Of a DNA stretch of 64,000 nucleotides, positions 1-10,615 are shown piece by piece; position 1 is the first letter of the stretch; each line of letters begins with the position of its first letter. The stretch spans positions 248,001-312,000 of the forward strand of contig WHVD01000076.1 of the NCBI GenBank assembly GCA_015178975.1, written 5' to 3'. The position numbers were made by a program, and so were the translations under genes. The notes below the pieces were generated by a model. It saw only the letters and a list, made by a program, of their open reading frames with translations, was not told where the DNA came from and searched no databases. Source of the stretch: Hysterangium stoloniferum. Taxonomy: Eukaryota; Basidiomycota; Agaricomycetes; Hysterangiales; Hysterangiaceae.

Positions 1-2367
1 ACTTCATGACGAACACGTTCGTGAAGTCCTCCGAAGACTCCAAAAACATGGTCTTTTTGCAAATGGTAAAAAATGTTCTTTTGATGTCGACACAGTTGAA
101 TATTTAGGTTTTATGATGGGACCTGGTGGTCTCCGCATGGACGACTCTAAAATTCAAGTCATTCAATATTGGCTGGAACCCCGAAAGGTTAAGGACATTC
201 AGTCCTTTTTAGGCTTCACCAATTTTTATCATCGTTTCATTCACAACTACTCAAAAATTACCGTTCCACTCACTCGTCTTACTCGCAAAGACGCCCCATG
301 GATTTTCTCCGAAGAATGCCGATTGGCATTCCAAGAATTGAAAAGTGCGTTTACATCTGCCCCTATCTTGTTGCACTGGAAGCCCGACATTCAACTCATT
401 GTGGAAACTGATGCCTCAGATTATGCGCTTGCTGCAATATTGTCCATTCTGGACACCGATGGTGAAGTACACCCAGTAGATTTTCTGTCTCACACGTTTT
501 CAGCACCCAAACTCAACTATGATGTTTCACGATAAGGAACTACTTGCAATATTTGAAGCTTTCAAGACATGGCAACATTATTTGGAGGGAACGGCCCACC
601 CGATAGATGTTATTACTGACCACAAAAATTTGGTTTACTTTTCAACCACGAAACCTCTCACCCGTCGACACGCTCGATGGTCCGAATACCTCTCTGCTTT
701 CAACATGGTAATTCGCTTCCGTCCTGGCCGCCTTGGTGGAAAACCCGACGCTATGACTAGATGATGGGATGTCTATCCTAAAGAGGGGAGTAGCGACTAT
801 GCCACAGTTAATCTGCATAATTTCAAGCCTATGTTTTCATCAGAACAACTGTCTGCATCTATCCGAGCCACTTACCTCATTCATCCAGTCTTGTGAAGTG
901 TTATCCTTATGGATACCAAAAAGTTACTTCAAGATATACTATCGGCAATTCCATTAGACCCAGTCACCAAAGCACACCTCGATAACCTGTCCGACCCCGA
1001 TCAACCCCGATGGTCATTAGACTCACAAGGTTTCATTAGATTTGACAATCGCATTTATGTACTGGATTCCGACACCCTTCGGCTGTGAATCCTACAACAT
1101 AAGCACAACCACCCAATCTCAGGACATTTCGGCCTCAATAAGACCCTCTCACTCATTAGAAGAGAATATACATGGCCCGGCATCCGAGATTTTGTTAAGC
1201 ACTATTGTAAATCTTGTACTATGTGTCTACACTTTAAATCACAGTGACACAAACTATATGGCCTACTCAAACAATTACTGATACCGGAAAAACCTTGGAA
1301 CTCAATTTCTATGGATTTCATCGAGCACCTACTGGCATCTGAAGGTCACACAGCAATCCTAGTTGTTGTGGATCGGCTCACAAAACAAAGTATTTTCATT
1401 CCAACATATGACACAATAACATCTGTACAGTTAGCTGAATTATTCATCACCCATGTATTTTCCAAGCATGGTGTTCCATCGCAAGTCACATACAATCACG
1501 GATCCGAGTTTGTCTCTCACTTCTTTAGGTCACTCGGAAAAGCACTAGACATGAAGCTACATTTCACTTCGGGCTATCACCCGGAAGGCTCTGGCCAAAC
1601 CGAACACATGAATCAAACTTTGGAACAATACATCCGTGTCTAATCACTACTACTGCTAGCCGAATTCGCATATAACAATGCACCGAATGCCACTACTGGC
1701 ATTTCGCCTTTCTTCACAAATAAAGGCTACAACCCCAACATCACAATCCACCCGGAATGTGATCTCGCATCCACCCATGCTCAAGACTTTGTTATAAACC
1801 TTGACGAGCTACATCAAGAACTTCGTAAAACTATCGCAATGGCTCAAGAATGATACCAACGGTCTGCGGATAAGAATCGACTTCTGCCTCCTGATTTCAA
1901 GATCGGAGACCAGGTATTCGTTAAAGCCGAGTTTTTCCAAACTACTAGACCCTCTAAGAAGCTCTCTGAAAAATATTTAGGTCCTTTTGAAGTTATAGCA
2001 CAAGCCGGCACACTTTCATGGACACTTCGGCTCCCCGACAACATGCATGCAGTGCACCCGGTATTTCATGTATCTATGTTAGAAACCTTGTGTTGCTAAC
2101 AGTATACCAGATCGCATACAACCACCACCTCCACCCGTGATCATTGATGGAGAACCCAAATTCGAGATATCAGAGATCCTAGACTCAAAAATCGACAATC
2201 GCTGACGTTCATGCAAATTACTTTATTTGGTTAAATGGGCTGGCTATGAAGGTACAGATGAAGAAACTTCATGGACCCTAGCTACAGAGCTCGGTAATGC
2301 CTTGGAAATCATTTTAGGGTTTCACCAAGCCTATCCAAACAAACCCGGTCCTCTAAATTCTTTATAA
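1..2367 (+). pseudogene. Ty3/gypsy element 1 pol (RT end, RNase H, integrase, chromodomain), broken
   Basis: This is the 3' part of a chromovirus polyprotein; the rest lies left of the window. Seen in order: the end of RT with the connection to RNase H (from about 113), RNase H (to 764), an HHCC zinc-binding region with CKSCTMC (about 1100-1230), the integrase core (1311-1643), and a C-terminal region ending in a chromodomain with LLYLVKWAGYEGTDEE and a stop at 2365-2367. Breaks: one extra T near 523 shifts RNase H from frame 2 to frame 3; a stop at 1641-1643; another stop near 1850; and frame loss near 2090-2210. The second integrase aspartate, normally in SDRGSEF, reads N in TYNHGSEF, so the DDE triad is lost. 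The family normally mobilises through reverse transcription in the nucleocapsid, then chromodomain-guided integration. This copy cannot do that alone. It is followed by an antisense gene and its own 3' LTR. Confidence 0.93.
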
Positions 2368-2474
2368 GTCTATCACGCGGTATTCTGACCCTTTCCCGAC
2401 TATGCATTTATGATTTCACACTATGATTTGTTTGTTTTTAAACCGATATATTTTTACTCTCTAAGCTTCTTCCT

Positions 2475-3541
2475 CTACAACTTCTCCTTCCTCTCCGGCC
2501 TCCGAACCTCCCCCCTTACCCACACTGATACCACTCCACCGACCTTTTCCAATACACCAACCTCATGCCCAACCCTATCGCAACTCGAGACTTCTAAATA
2601 CTGCTCAAGTTGACCTCCAAGGGACTTGATAACACTGGTCTGCTTCTCCAGCCCAATGCCCAAAAGTTGCAACTGCTCGGTCATGAGCCCTTGTTGTTGC
2701 AGTGTCTCAAATCGGAACCTTGTCATCTCTGAGAAGTAAGTCTGCATAAGGCGGTTTTGCTCTTCCAGAGCATCGGCCTGTCGCTCCTGGAACAATCTGT
2801 CGGCCCCCGGGAAGACCCATCCAAGCTTCTGAGCAGCGCACTCTTGACAAGTGTGGTCCCAACCATTGGCCTGAGGATGGCAAGTTCCACCCCGTTTCAT
2901 GCACCAGTTGCACTTAGGGTCATTTTCCGGCCCCGCCTTGGGAGCCTGCTTTTGTTTCTATAGGAAAATTATTAGAAGGGTTTTTCTTTAGGAAACCAAA
3001 CCTACCTTGGGGCTCGATGGCCCCAGTGCATCCTCCTCGTCCTCCTCTTCCTCTTCATCATCCGACTCCGAAGGTGTCACAGCCTTGCGCTAAAAGATAT
3101 ATATATGTGTATTAGCAAGGTTTGTGAAAGATACGGGAGCCGACTTACCTTCCCCTCCCACTTCTTTTTTTCCACCTCCTCTCGTGCCCGATTGGCCTCC
3201 TGCTGCTTTTTCTTTGCAAGCACTGCATCCCAGTGCTTGTGCATGGCCTCTTCCACTGCCTGTTTCTTCTCCTCGGCCTTGATGGCCACCAGCTCCTCCT
3301 TCTCTTTCTGCTCCTCCTCTTCACGCGCCTTTCTCTTCTGCTCAAGTAATCGACAACGTTCCTGCACGTTAGGTGGCCTACTCGGCCCCAACATGGGAGC
3401 GACAGTCAATCTAACCAGGAATGGTTTCGACCCCGACCCTATGGTCATGGTGGTCAAGGGAAGAGAAGTGAAGAATCTAGCGCCGACACCCCTCGGATTT
3501 TTATATGTAAATTTTTGCCGAGTCACATGATGTTTTGACAC
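2475..3541 (-). CDS. Antisense accessory gene of gypsy element 1: coiled coil / Zn2Cys6-like protein, 3 exons, open
   Basis: Exons on the minus strand are 3541-3149, 3089-3006 and 2957-2475. The introns (3148-3090 and 3005-2958) both have GT-AG ends and phase 0, and the joined frame is 319 codons. Visible parts: a basic leader (residues 1-45); a long Glu/Lys coiled coil (about 60-130); an acidic stretch (135-155); a cysteine cluster with C175, C178, C185, C196 and C199; and a second helical, coiled-coil-like segment (about 210-275). Cys spacing is CX2CX6CX10CX2CX6, then W206 where a GAL4-type Zn2Cys6 cluster has its sixth Cys. The gene lies 107 bp past the pol stop, convergent with pol, and its 5' end is about 80 bp from the 3' LTR. 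Related copies occur at 5331, 23840 and 57630. The function is unknown; DNA binding is inferred from the Cys spacing only. The start could instead be one of the later Met codons (near codons 32 or 49). Confidence 0.72.
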
Positions 3542-3575
3542 ACCAAACCGTACCTGATGGGTTTTTTATGTACGG

Positions 3576-3623
3576 GATCTAGATTTTCGGCCTCCTTGGG
3601 ATTTCAGCCAAATGGGGAGATAC
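3576..3623 (+). other. Polypurine tract and conserved pre-LTR block, element 1
   Basis: The block CTCCTTGGGATTTCAGCC is followed by AAATGGGGAGATAC directly before the LTR start TGTTACG. The same arrangement precedes the 3' LTR of element 2 (about 6450-6495, ending AAAGGGAGGGTAC) and, on the minus strand, of element 4 (about 57480-57450, ending GGGGGGTAC). A purine-rich tract at this place is the plus-strand primer site of LTR elements. Its position shows that the antisense gene lies inside the element and not in host flank. Confidence 0.75.
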
Positions 3624-4349
3624 TGTTACGACCCTGTCACAGCCATTCGGCCCCGAGGTTATCACCACCTATCGACGATTCAAGTTATCGCTCAAGTTAC
3701 CACATCGGAAACCATCACCCCCCGATGCTGATGTATGCTTTCGCGGTGATCAAACTCCGTTTACGCCCACATCAAAATATACTCGTACTATCTGGTTAAA
3801 CCTTTGATACATCCCTTTTATTATGTTGATCCGTTCTATCCTATGTTTCACATATGTCAATGTATATTTGTAGTCCTCAAACTATTTCCTTTTACCGTAA
3901 CTCTGCTCTCAGTTATCATCAGCCTCTGAACTAATCATAAACTTCCCATTCCTAGTCAAGCTTATTGTTAATACCATTTTCCGCCTTTCTCCCCGTTAGT
4001 ATTTTCTAGACGCCTGTTACTTGTATATGAACCCGCCATAGTTGTAGTTACTAGGCAATCAGAATATCGACTCAGAATACCCTCCTACGCCTCTAGCAGT
4101 CTTGTACTAACAATCCCCTCTTCCGCCTTCGCATGTGCTCGCCCACTTCTGGCCCTGACCCCTTGGCCCGACACTCAACTTGTCCTTCAGTTCCGATCGG
4201 TATCTCACCGAAAGGAACCCTTGAGGATTAGTCTTTGCCCGTCCGAAATTTAAGGACACACTACAGATATTTGCGAGGGCACAGCACATAAGCTGAAGCC
4301 AAGTCCTTCTGATCGGCCACCGACATTAGTCAGTTTTCAGTTCTTAACA
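3624..4349 (+). repeat. 3' LTR of gypsy element 1 (family A, 726 bp)
   Basis: It starts TGTTACGACCCTG and ends TTCTTAACA, and is preceded by a polypurine tract. A second copy of the same LTR lies at 11197-11921. The shared motif GCACATAAGCTGAAGCCAAG sits about 60 bp before the end (4282-4305). Immediately to the right, element 2's integrase reading resumes at 4350, so element 1 is inserted in element 2. The right-hand target duplication would be CATTG (4350-4354); its partner is outside the window. Confidence 0.9.
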
Positions 4350-5124
4350 CATTGGAACAATACCTCTGTGTATATTGCAACTACCAACAGGACAATTGGA
4401 ATCCTTGTTACCACTTGCAGAGTTTGCTTACAACAATGCACCTTCAGCCACTACTGGCGTTTCCCCGTTCTTTGCAAATAAAGGATATAATCCAAATATT
4501 ACAGTACATCCAGAACGAAATCTCGCCTCTGCTCACGCTCAAGAGTTCATCACAGACCTCCACGGGCTCCACGAGGAACTCCGGACTGCAATAATGTCCG
4601 TGCAAGAGCAATATCAACATTCAGCGGACAAACACCAGATCCCGCCACCAAACTTCAAGATTGGCGATCGTGTTTTTGTCAAAGCTCAATTCTTCCAGAC
4701 TACCCGTCCATCAAAAAAGCTTGCTGAAAAATATTTAGCTCCTTTTGAAATTATCGCACAAGTAGGTCCAGTCTCTTGGACTCTACAGCTTCCGGATAGC
4801 ATGTGCATGGTACACCCGGTATTTCATGTTTCTATGTTAGAACCTTGTACTGCTAACACTATCCCGGATCGCATGCAATCTCCGCCTCCTCCAGTCATTA
4901 TTGATGGAGAACCCGAGTTTGAAATCTCACAAATTTTAGATTTGAAAATCGACAAGCGTCGACGCACTTGTAAACTGCTTTACTTGGTCAAGTGGGCAGG
5001 TTACGAGGGCACCGATGAAGAAACCTCATGGATTTTGGCCACAGAACTCAGTAATACCACGGAAATTGTTACTGACTTTCATACAGCTTACCCACTCAAA
5101 CCTGGACCACTATCTTCTCTCTGA
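4350..5124 (+). pseudogene. Ty3/gypsy element 2 integrase C-terminus and chromodomain (5' part displaced by element 1)
   Basis: Sequence resumes at an integrase position equivalent to 1619 of element 1 (LEQYL). It soon enters an uninterrupted 249-codon frame (4375-5124) that covers the integrase C-terminal region (SAHAQEFITDLHGLHEEL, then FKIGDRVFVKAQFF) and a complete chromodomain (LLYLVKWAGYEGTDEETSW), and it ends PLKPGPLSSL then stop. The amino acid sequence is close to element 1 but cleaner. The N-terminal side of this element must lie left of the window, beyond element 1. It is not functional as placed, because the integrase is cut. Confidence 0.92.
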
Positions 5125-5330
5125 CTGCACTCCATGGACCCCGTGTTACGTTTGGACTCATTTTCATTATTCCCTGTCACCCTATGTCTCTCTGTGCTTT
5201 TACAGGTTCTGACATGTTTCTTCAAGTCCTTAAGCAGTTTCTCCACAGACTTTGACTTTTATGTTTTTTCACGCTTTACTTTTATATTCAAAAAAATATT
5301 ATTATTCTATTCTACTTTTTCAGTCTACAT

Positions 5331-6190
5331 TTATGGGACTGTGTTTTTCCCCACTTCCTCAGCTATCTCCTCAGGGAGCTCCGCGACCTCCATGGCAACC
5401 CCGTCCTCATCCGACCTGGCATCCTCGGAACTCCCAACTTGCGGCTCTTCATACACATAGCTGCCATACTCCGCCAAAAACTTCCAAAACTCCTCATGGA
5501 GTCTGCACAGTTCCTTCACCACCACTATATGGACCTTGTTGCTCTTCCGGAACAACTCATTTTGGGCCTCTATGCCCTTGGCGATCCATCCCAGGACCTC
5601 ATCCAACCTGGAAAATCCATCCGACCCGCTGATGTCTCATGCCCCGGACCCCACGGCCTACTCGTGAACAGGTGAACACTTCGCCTTGAGGTGTGCACAT
5701 TGGTAGCAGCCCGGACCCTGGCTGGACTTTCAGTTGCATTCCGTGTTCTGGTCATTACAACCGGAACACTGTGGGTCATTCCGTGTGGGCAGGGGGACTG
5801 GCGCCGCCTTCCTTGCCTTCTGTTGATGTGGTTAGTTCCAAGGTATTTCCCACAGACCCAATGCTTACCTTTTGGGGGCTCTCTGGCTCCCCCTCGGACT
5901 CCGATTCGATTTCTGCCACTTTGCGCTGAAAATGACAAGTCAGTGAAAAAAAAAAAATGACAAGTCATTTTGGGACTTGCCTTTCCCACGACAATCGCGG
6001 CCCTGTCTGCAGCCGCCCGCGCTTTCTCCACAGCCACTCGTGCAGCCTCCTCCTCTTCCCTTTCCTTCTGCCTCGCAGCCTCATCCTCCACAGCCAATGC
6101 CGCTTGGTACTCCTTGTCCAGAGCCTCCTTGGCCTCCCTGGCCTCCCTCTCTGCTTCTTCACAAAGTCGGCACTGCTCTTATCACCGTGC
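5331..6190 (-). pseudogene. Antisense accessory gene of gypsy element 2 (copy 2), decayed
   Basis: This is the same layout as copy 1. The exon 1 coiled coil ends at 5981 (EEAEREAREAKEALDKEYQ and onward). Intron 1 is 5980-5926 with a GC donor (GCAAGT). Exon 2 is 5925-5869 (acidic, ESESEGEPESPQ). Intron 2 is 5868-5820, and exon 3 runs from 5819. The Cys cluster reads C-X2-C-X6-C-X9-C-X2-C-X6-C, so all six Cys are present, but a TGA follows the third Cys and a second stop follows KCSPVHE. The C-terminal helical part (5606-5331, NELFRKSNKVHIVVVKELCR) is still open. The N-terminus beyond 6190 is frameshifted. The gene converges with element 2 pol (stop at 5124) and its 5' end faces the 3' LTR at 6496. 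The stops look like CGA-to-TGA decay. Confidence 0.75.
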
Positions 6191-6495
6191 CAAAAGTTGG
6201 GCCACACTCCAAGGCGCCCGATACAGAGTGCCCATGGAGGGCCTGGCGGTTGGCATTGCTCATCTTGGCGTTGGTTTTGGTCCCATTTTTTCGAAGATGG
6301 GGGTAATAAAGAAGAAGAATTTCTATTTTTTCAAATTTATATATAGGCTCATCGTGTTTGAACCTTACCTTCCAGATCACATGACTCCTTGACACATACG
6401 TGTAACTGACATGACTCTTGACACATGCACATAGCCAACAAGAACCTTATTGAGGTCTAGAGCCTCTTTGGGACTTTGGCATAAAGGGAGGGTAC

Positions 6496-7303
6496 TGTTA
6501 CAACCGGAAATCCCACCAGACTCCGGGTACTAACTTATACACACCCGTGCCCTATACGCACCCATTATCAGTTTACCAGAATACCTGTTGGGCTCCGTAC
6601 ATGTCTACATTCGTCTTCGTTACATTGTGTTTCAGTCACCGGAAAACCCACCGGACTCCATCTCTGTCTATGTCCAACCTCATCCCGCATGTCAGTCACT
6701 GGACCCCACTCAGTAAAACCCGTCACCTCTCTAACAGAGCCCTGTTCCCGTTTTAGTCAAATGACCTGTCACGATTCGGACTCTGCTCCCGCTCCGTCTC
6801 CTGTTATGGTTTATGATTTGTCACTATTCGGACTCCGCTCCATTCCATCCCGTTCCTAACACCAATTTGGTGTTTACTACTCCCATTTTATGTTTTGCTC
6901 ATTTCATTTCATTATTACTGGATTCGGTATGACATTTACTCCATGGTCTATTTAAACTGGCAATGTTGTACATACAATCCAGTCAGAAAATTGGCTTAGA
7001 TTCCCCCCAGTAATCTAATACATTTTCCACTCTAAAACCCTACTTGAATCACACCACTCACACTAGTCGGAGCCCACGGGCTCTGGCGTATCTATCTCTC
7101 TCACGCCATCTTGGCTCATGACCCATGACCTCCGACCTACAACCTCTCGACCACGACCCCCACCTGGACTCCCTGGGATTCCCATCTGCCCGTCTGAAAT
7201 TGGATGACACGATCTAGTGAGGGTGCAGCCTATAAGCTGAAGCCAAGTCCTACCGGATATTCTGCGGGTTTCTCTGGAGACCCACCCTGTATGTATCCTA
7301 ACA
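6496..7303 (+). repeat. 3' LTR of gypsy element 2 (family C, 808 bp)
   Basis: It starts TGTTACAACCGG right after AAAGGGAGGGTAC and ends CCTAACA. A second, solo copy lies at 24959-25760. Internal landmarks are a TATA-like CTATTTAA near 6950, then ACATACAATCCAGTCAGAAA, then the shared motif CTATAAGCTGAAGCCAAGTC at 7229-7250. The next bases (AGGGG, 7304-7308) would be the right-hand target duplication inside the copia integrase. Confidence 0.9.
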
Positions 7304-10300
7304 AGGGGTCTTTCCCTGTAATGCCTTAAATGTAATTCGAACATGTAAGTATGCAGAGGTGCAGTAGAATTCATCCCAAAATTGAGGGGGCAAACCTGCA
7401 TAAATACACATACTCTGTGCCTTTCCCATTAGTGTGCGATGCATCCACCCAACTCAACATATATGAGCAGAGGTGTATGGTATGGTAAATTCCTGAGAAG
7501 ATCCTCATGATAACAACCAATCCCACATTTGGGCACTCCTCAACTCCCCATTATCTGTCTGATAAGTACCGACATAGATGCCAGTTGCAACCTCATGGGC
7601 TAGCTCCCAATCCTGCAAGGTGGAGAGGGAATCACTTTTGTGTTTCAATGGGTAACTCCATATATAATTTGAGAAGTCATCCACAATGTTCATTACATAC
7701 AGTGCTCCTGAACATGATGCCACATCATTGGGGTCCTGCCAGATCAACCCAAACCTTTCCAATCTTCCTGTCTGACTTATGCCTTCACCCAACATTCATG
7801 CTTTGGGGACTACTGACTGCATATGTTTACCCAGGATGGATACATGCATCACACTTTGGAATTGTGTGATAGGGATTGGCTGGTGTACCTTTTATGGTAC
7901 CAGCTTGGATCATGTTGACTATTGACTGATAGTTTGCATGACCAAGATAAGATGGTGGTGCCAAGTCATGAGGTCAGGTGAACCATGGGGAGGGAGGGTA
8001 ATGTCATTCATGGTGGAATGATCTGAATGGATGGAAAGGGAATATAAGTTTTTCCAGGAAGCAGTGTTCCTGTCATGACGGTATCACTCAATATATTGGT
8101 GAGCCAATATTTTGACTTGCCAAAGTCAGCTGTAATTCTTGATTCTTTCATGAGGCAGTGAGCAGAGATGAGGTGAACAGTAGCATCCAGGATGGGTAGT
8201 ACATTAAATAAGTCCAGGTAGGCCCCCCCTGTTGTATGAAGCCATATGGCCCTGATACCAGTTGCAGTGATGGAAAATCCCCCCAGTCCTTTTACAATCC
8301 AATTGGCAATTGGCTGAATGGATGTAAAGTCACTTGTGTGAGGGGAGATGTGGCTGCTAGTACCAGTGTCAAGCCAGAAAGGGTGTGTGTCTAGTATGTG
8401 GGTCATGGAGAGGTGAGATATGTTTGTTCATCTTCAGATGCCATCCACCCATTGTATTCAGTGGCATCCTGTGGGACAGAAGGCAGGGGGACAGCAATAC
8501 TGGAAAAGGCGGGGTCCAATGGTGGTGGTTTATCCATAAACATATACATGACCATATCTGCCCCTTTTATATTGACTGTGTATTTTTTGTTGTCTGGTGA
8601 GGTCTCTCACTTCTTCCTTCTAGCATCATTGTCCCTCTTCCTAGCTGATTGTGACTCCTCTAGTAAATTCCCAGCATCACCCCCTTCTCCGATATGCCAG
8701 GGCAGAGTGACCTGGTTTCTTGAAATTGGAACACATTGGGAAGCATCTGGACTGTGAGGCCACGAGTGCTACAGCATTGCTGGAAACAACATGCTTGGAG
8801 TCCACTTCAAGGATTCGTTGCTCACTGTTGAGGAGGGATAGGATGCAGGCATAAGAGTAAGGCATGGATTTGGTGGATTCAGAGAGATCACGAGTGATAA
8901 AGGAGTGGAGATGTGGAAATGCAGTAAGGAAGTTGAGGGTTGCAATACAGGTGAACAGATCCTGGGTGAGGTCCCCCATCTTGAAAGCTTGATGGATTGC
9001 AGCCCAAATCTTGGCTGCAGTGATGGGTAAGGGAGTGTCATTTGTACACTCCATACTGAGGGCATCCTGGATAAGTTGGACTTGCTGTATGGGACCCTCA
9101 TTGCAGTGTCAGGACAGAAGTGCATCCCAGCAGGCTTGTGCCCCTTTGATGGGTTCAGCAAAATCCCACTCATCTTTGGATAATGTGGACAGGATAATGG
9201 TATGTGAAAGAGCATCATTGGAGGCCCAGTTGTCCAACACAATGACCTCCAAGGGGTCAGGTTTCCTGGCAGTGCCCAGAGCATAGGCAATGAGGCCAGT
9301 AATGGTAAGGTGATGTTTAGCATGACAATACCACTATTTGTAATTACTGAGATTCTTGTCTAGCTTGGCCTTGGTATATATCAATGATGACCAGAGAAGT
9401 GGGACAGATGGTGTGGATGTCATGAAGGGGAAACTCCCTGTTAAGTTCTGAACAAAGGTATAAACTCCGAGGAAGTCCCACGGAGTGTTTCCAGTAGTTA
9501 TTCCAAACACATGGTTTCTTCCAGGAAATGTCCCACAGGAGTCCCTGGGTAATAAGTCTGGGGAAAGTTCCAGGGATTAGTAATACAAGACAGTGTATCA
9601 GAATAATTACCAGAAAGGTATGGTATGGCTGAGATGGACTTGGCTTCAGCTTATAGGCTGTGCCCTTGTACACTCATTCGGGTGTCCATATTTCGAGCTG
9701 ACAGAATGCATACAGGAAGATGTAGATTCCAGAATTCCTGTGGGAGTTCTGGGAATCGAGCGTGTAGACAGACAAGAGGACTAGAGACTGGATCAGGGGT
9801 GTAACTTGTTTGAGGGTCAAACTTGTTCGAGATTGAAACTGGATTCTAAGTACATGAATATAGGAGGCTTATATAGACTGTGAAATGTAATAATACCAAA
9901 TCCAGTATTAATGAGGGGCAGAACTATTAAACATAAAATGAAACAAGTAAATACTAAACTGGGAATTAGGGATGGAACGGAATGGGAGCGGAGAACGAAT
10001 AATGACAGGTCATTAGACCATAACGGGAATGGGGCTCTGTTAGAGGGGTTTTGGGGAGTCTGGTCAGTGGCTGGTCCATGAGATACAGAGTGTCGGGTGT
10101 ATATAGGGTGGAGTTTGGAGTCCGGTGGAGTTTGGAGTCTGGTGGAGTCTGACGACTGGTACATGAGACACATGACAGACCATTTGGCCATAACAGGAGC
10201 AGGGTTCTATGCTCTGTTAGAGGGGTTCCAGGAGTCCGGTCGGAGTCCGGTGACTGGTCCGTGAGATACAGAGAGTCGGGTGTATATAGGGAAGAGTCCG

Positions 10301-10538
10301 TGTCCCAGCAGGTTGTCCGGTAGTGGGTATAGAGAGTTGGGTACAGATAGGGTGGGATGCATACAGAGAGTTGGGCATAAACAAGTTGACATGTGGGCTC
10401 CAGTGGGAACTCCGGTTGTAACTATATAATATAGAGGGTCAGGAGCATGTAGGATGGGGTCTGGGGGCCCGGACGGCGGGTTTTCCAGTTCCTGACACTC
10501 CCACCCTCTGATGCTTTGTCTGTGGGAATAGTCGCCAT
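7304..10538 (-). mobile_element. Ty1/copia element 1: gag, protease and integrase remnant, cut by gypsy element 2 and solo LTR E
   Basis: Reads leftward. Gag starts at the ATG at 10538-10536, is split by a solo LTR at 10497-9439, and resumes at 9438. Gag then runs to a zinc-knuckle relic near 8680 in which two Cys of the usual CCHC are replaced (CSNFKKPGHSALAY). The protease region (8406-8008) has the active site WLDTGTSSHIS. Integrase (7795-7304) has VMNIVDDFSNYIWSYPL, and its C-terminal side ends at GKTP where element 2 is inserted. RT and RNase H are absent, presumably left of the window beyond element 2. Several stops are present, for example TAG at 9336-9334. A copia-type polyprotein with integrase before RT is inferred from the domain order. 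Confidence 0.9.
9439..10497 (-). repeat. Solo LTR E (1059 bp) inside copia gag, duplication CTCCC
   Basis: On the minus strand it starts TGTCAGGAACTGG and ends GAACTTAACA. CTCCC occurs on both sides (9434-9438 and 10498-10502), and gag is continuous once the LTR and one duplicate are removed. The 5' half resembles family C LTRs (GTCTATATAAGCC TATA region near 9880). The 3' half, with CGCTCGATTCCCAGAA and the shared ATAAGCTGAAGCCAAGTCC motif (9637-9665), resembles 63095-63377. Solo LTRs form by LTR-LTR recombination. Confidence 0.9.
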
Positions 10539-10615
10539 GGATCAAAGGAAAAACAATGCAGTTAAAATAGAGATTTCCTAAAGAAAATTGGTGTTTAGTA
10601 AGTAGAGACATCAAA

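Noticed and set aside
3105..3530. Open frame of 141 codons on the plus strand (Ser/Cys/Phe-rich)
   Set aside because: It is the complement of the coiled-coil exon of the antisense gene; GAG/AAG-rich coding gives CTC/CTT-rich open frames on the other strand.
5957..6392. Overlapping plus-strand open frames of 109-140 codons
   Set aside because: They mirror the coiled-coil exon of antisense gene copy 2 and have no motif of their own.
8008..8406. Protease region as a host aspartic protease
   Set aside because: WLDTGTSSHIS lies between copia gag and integrase in the same orientation, so it is retroviral-type protease of the element.
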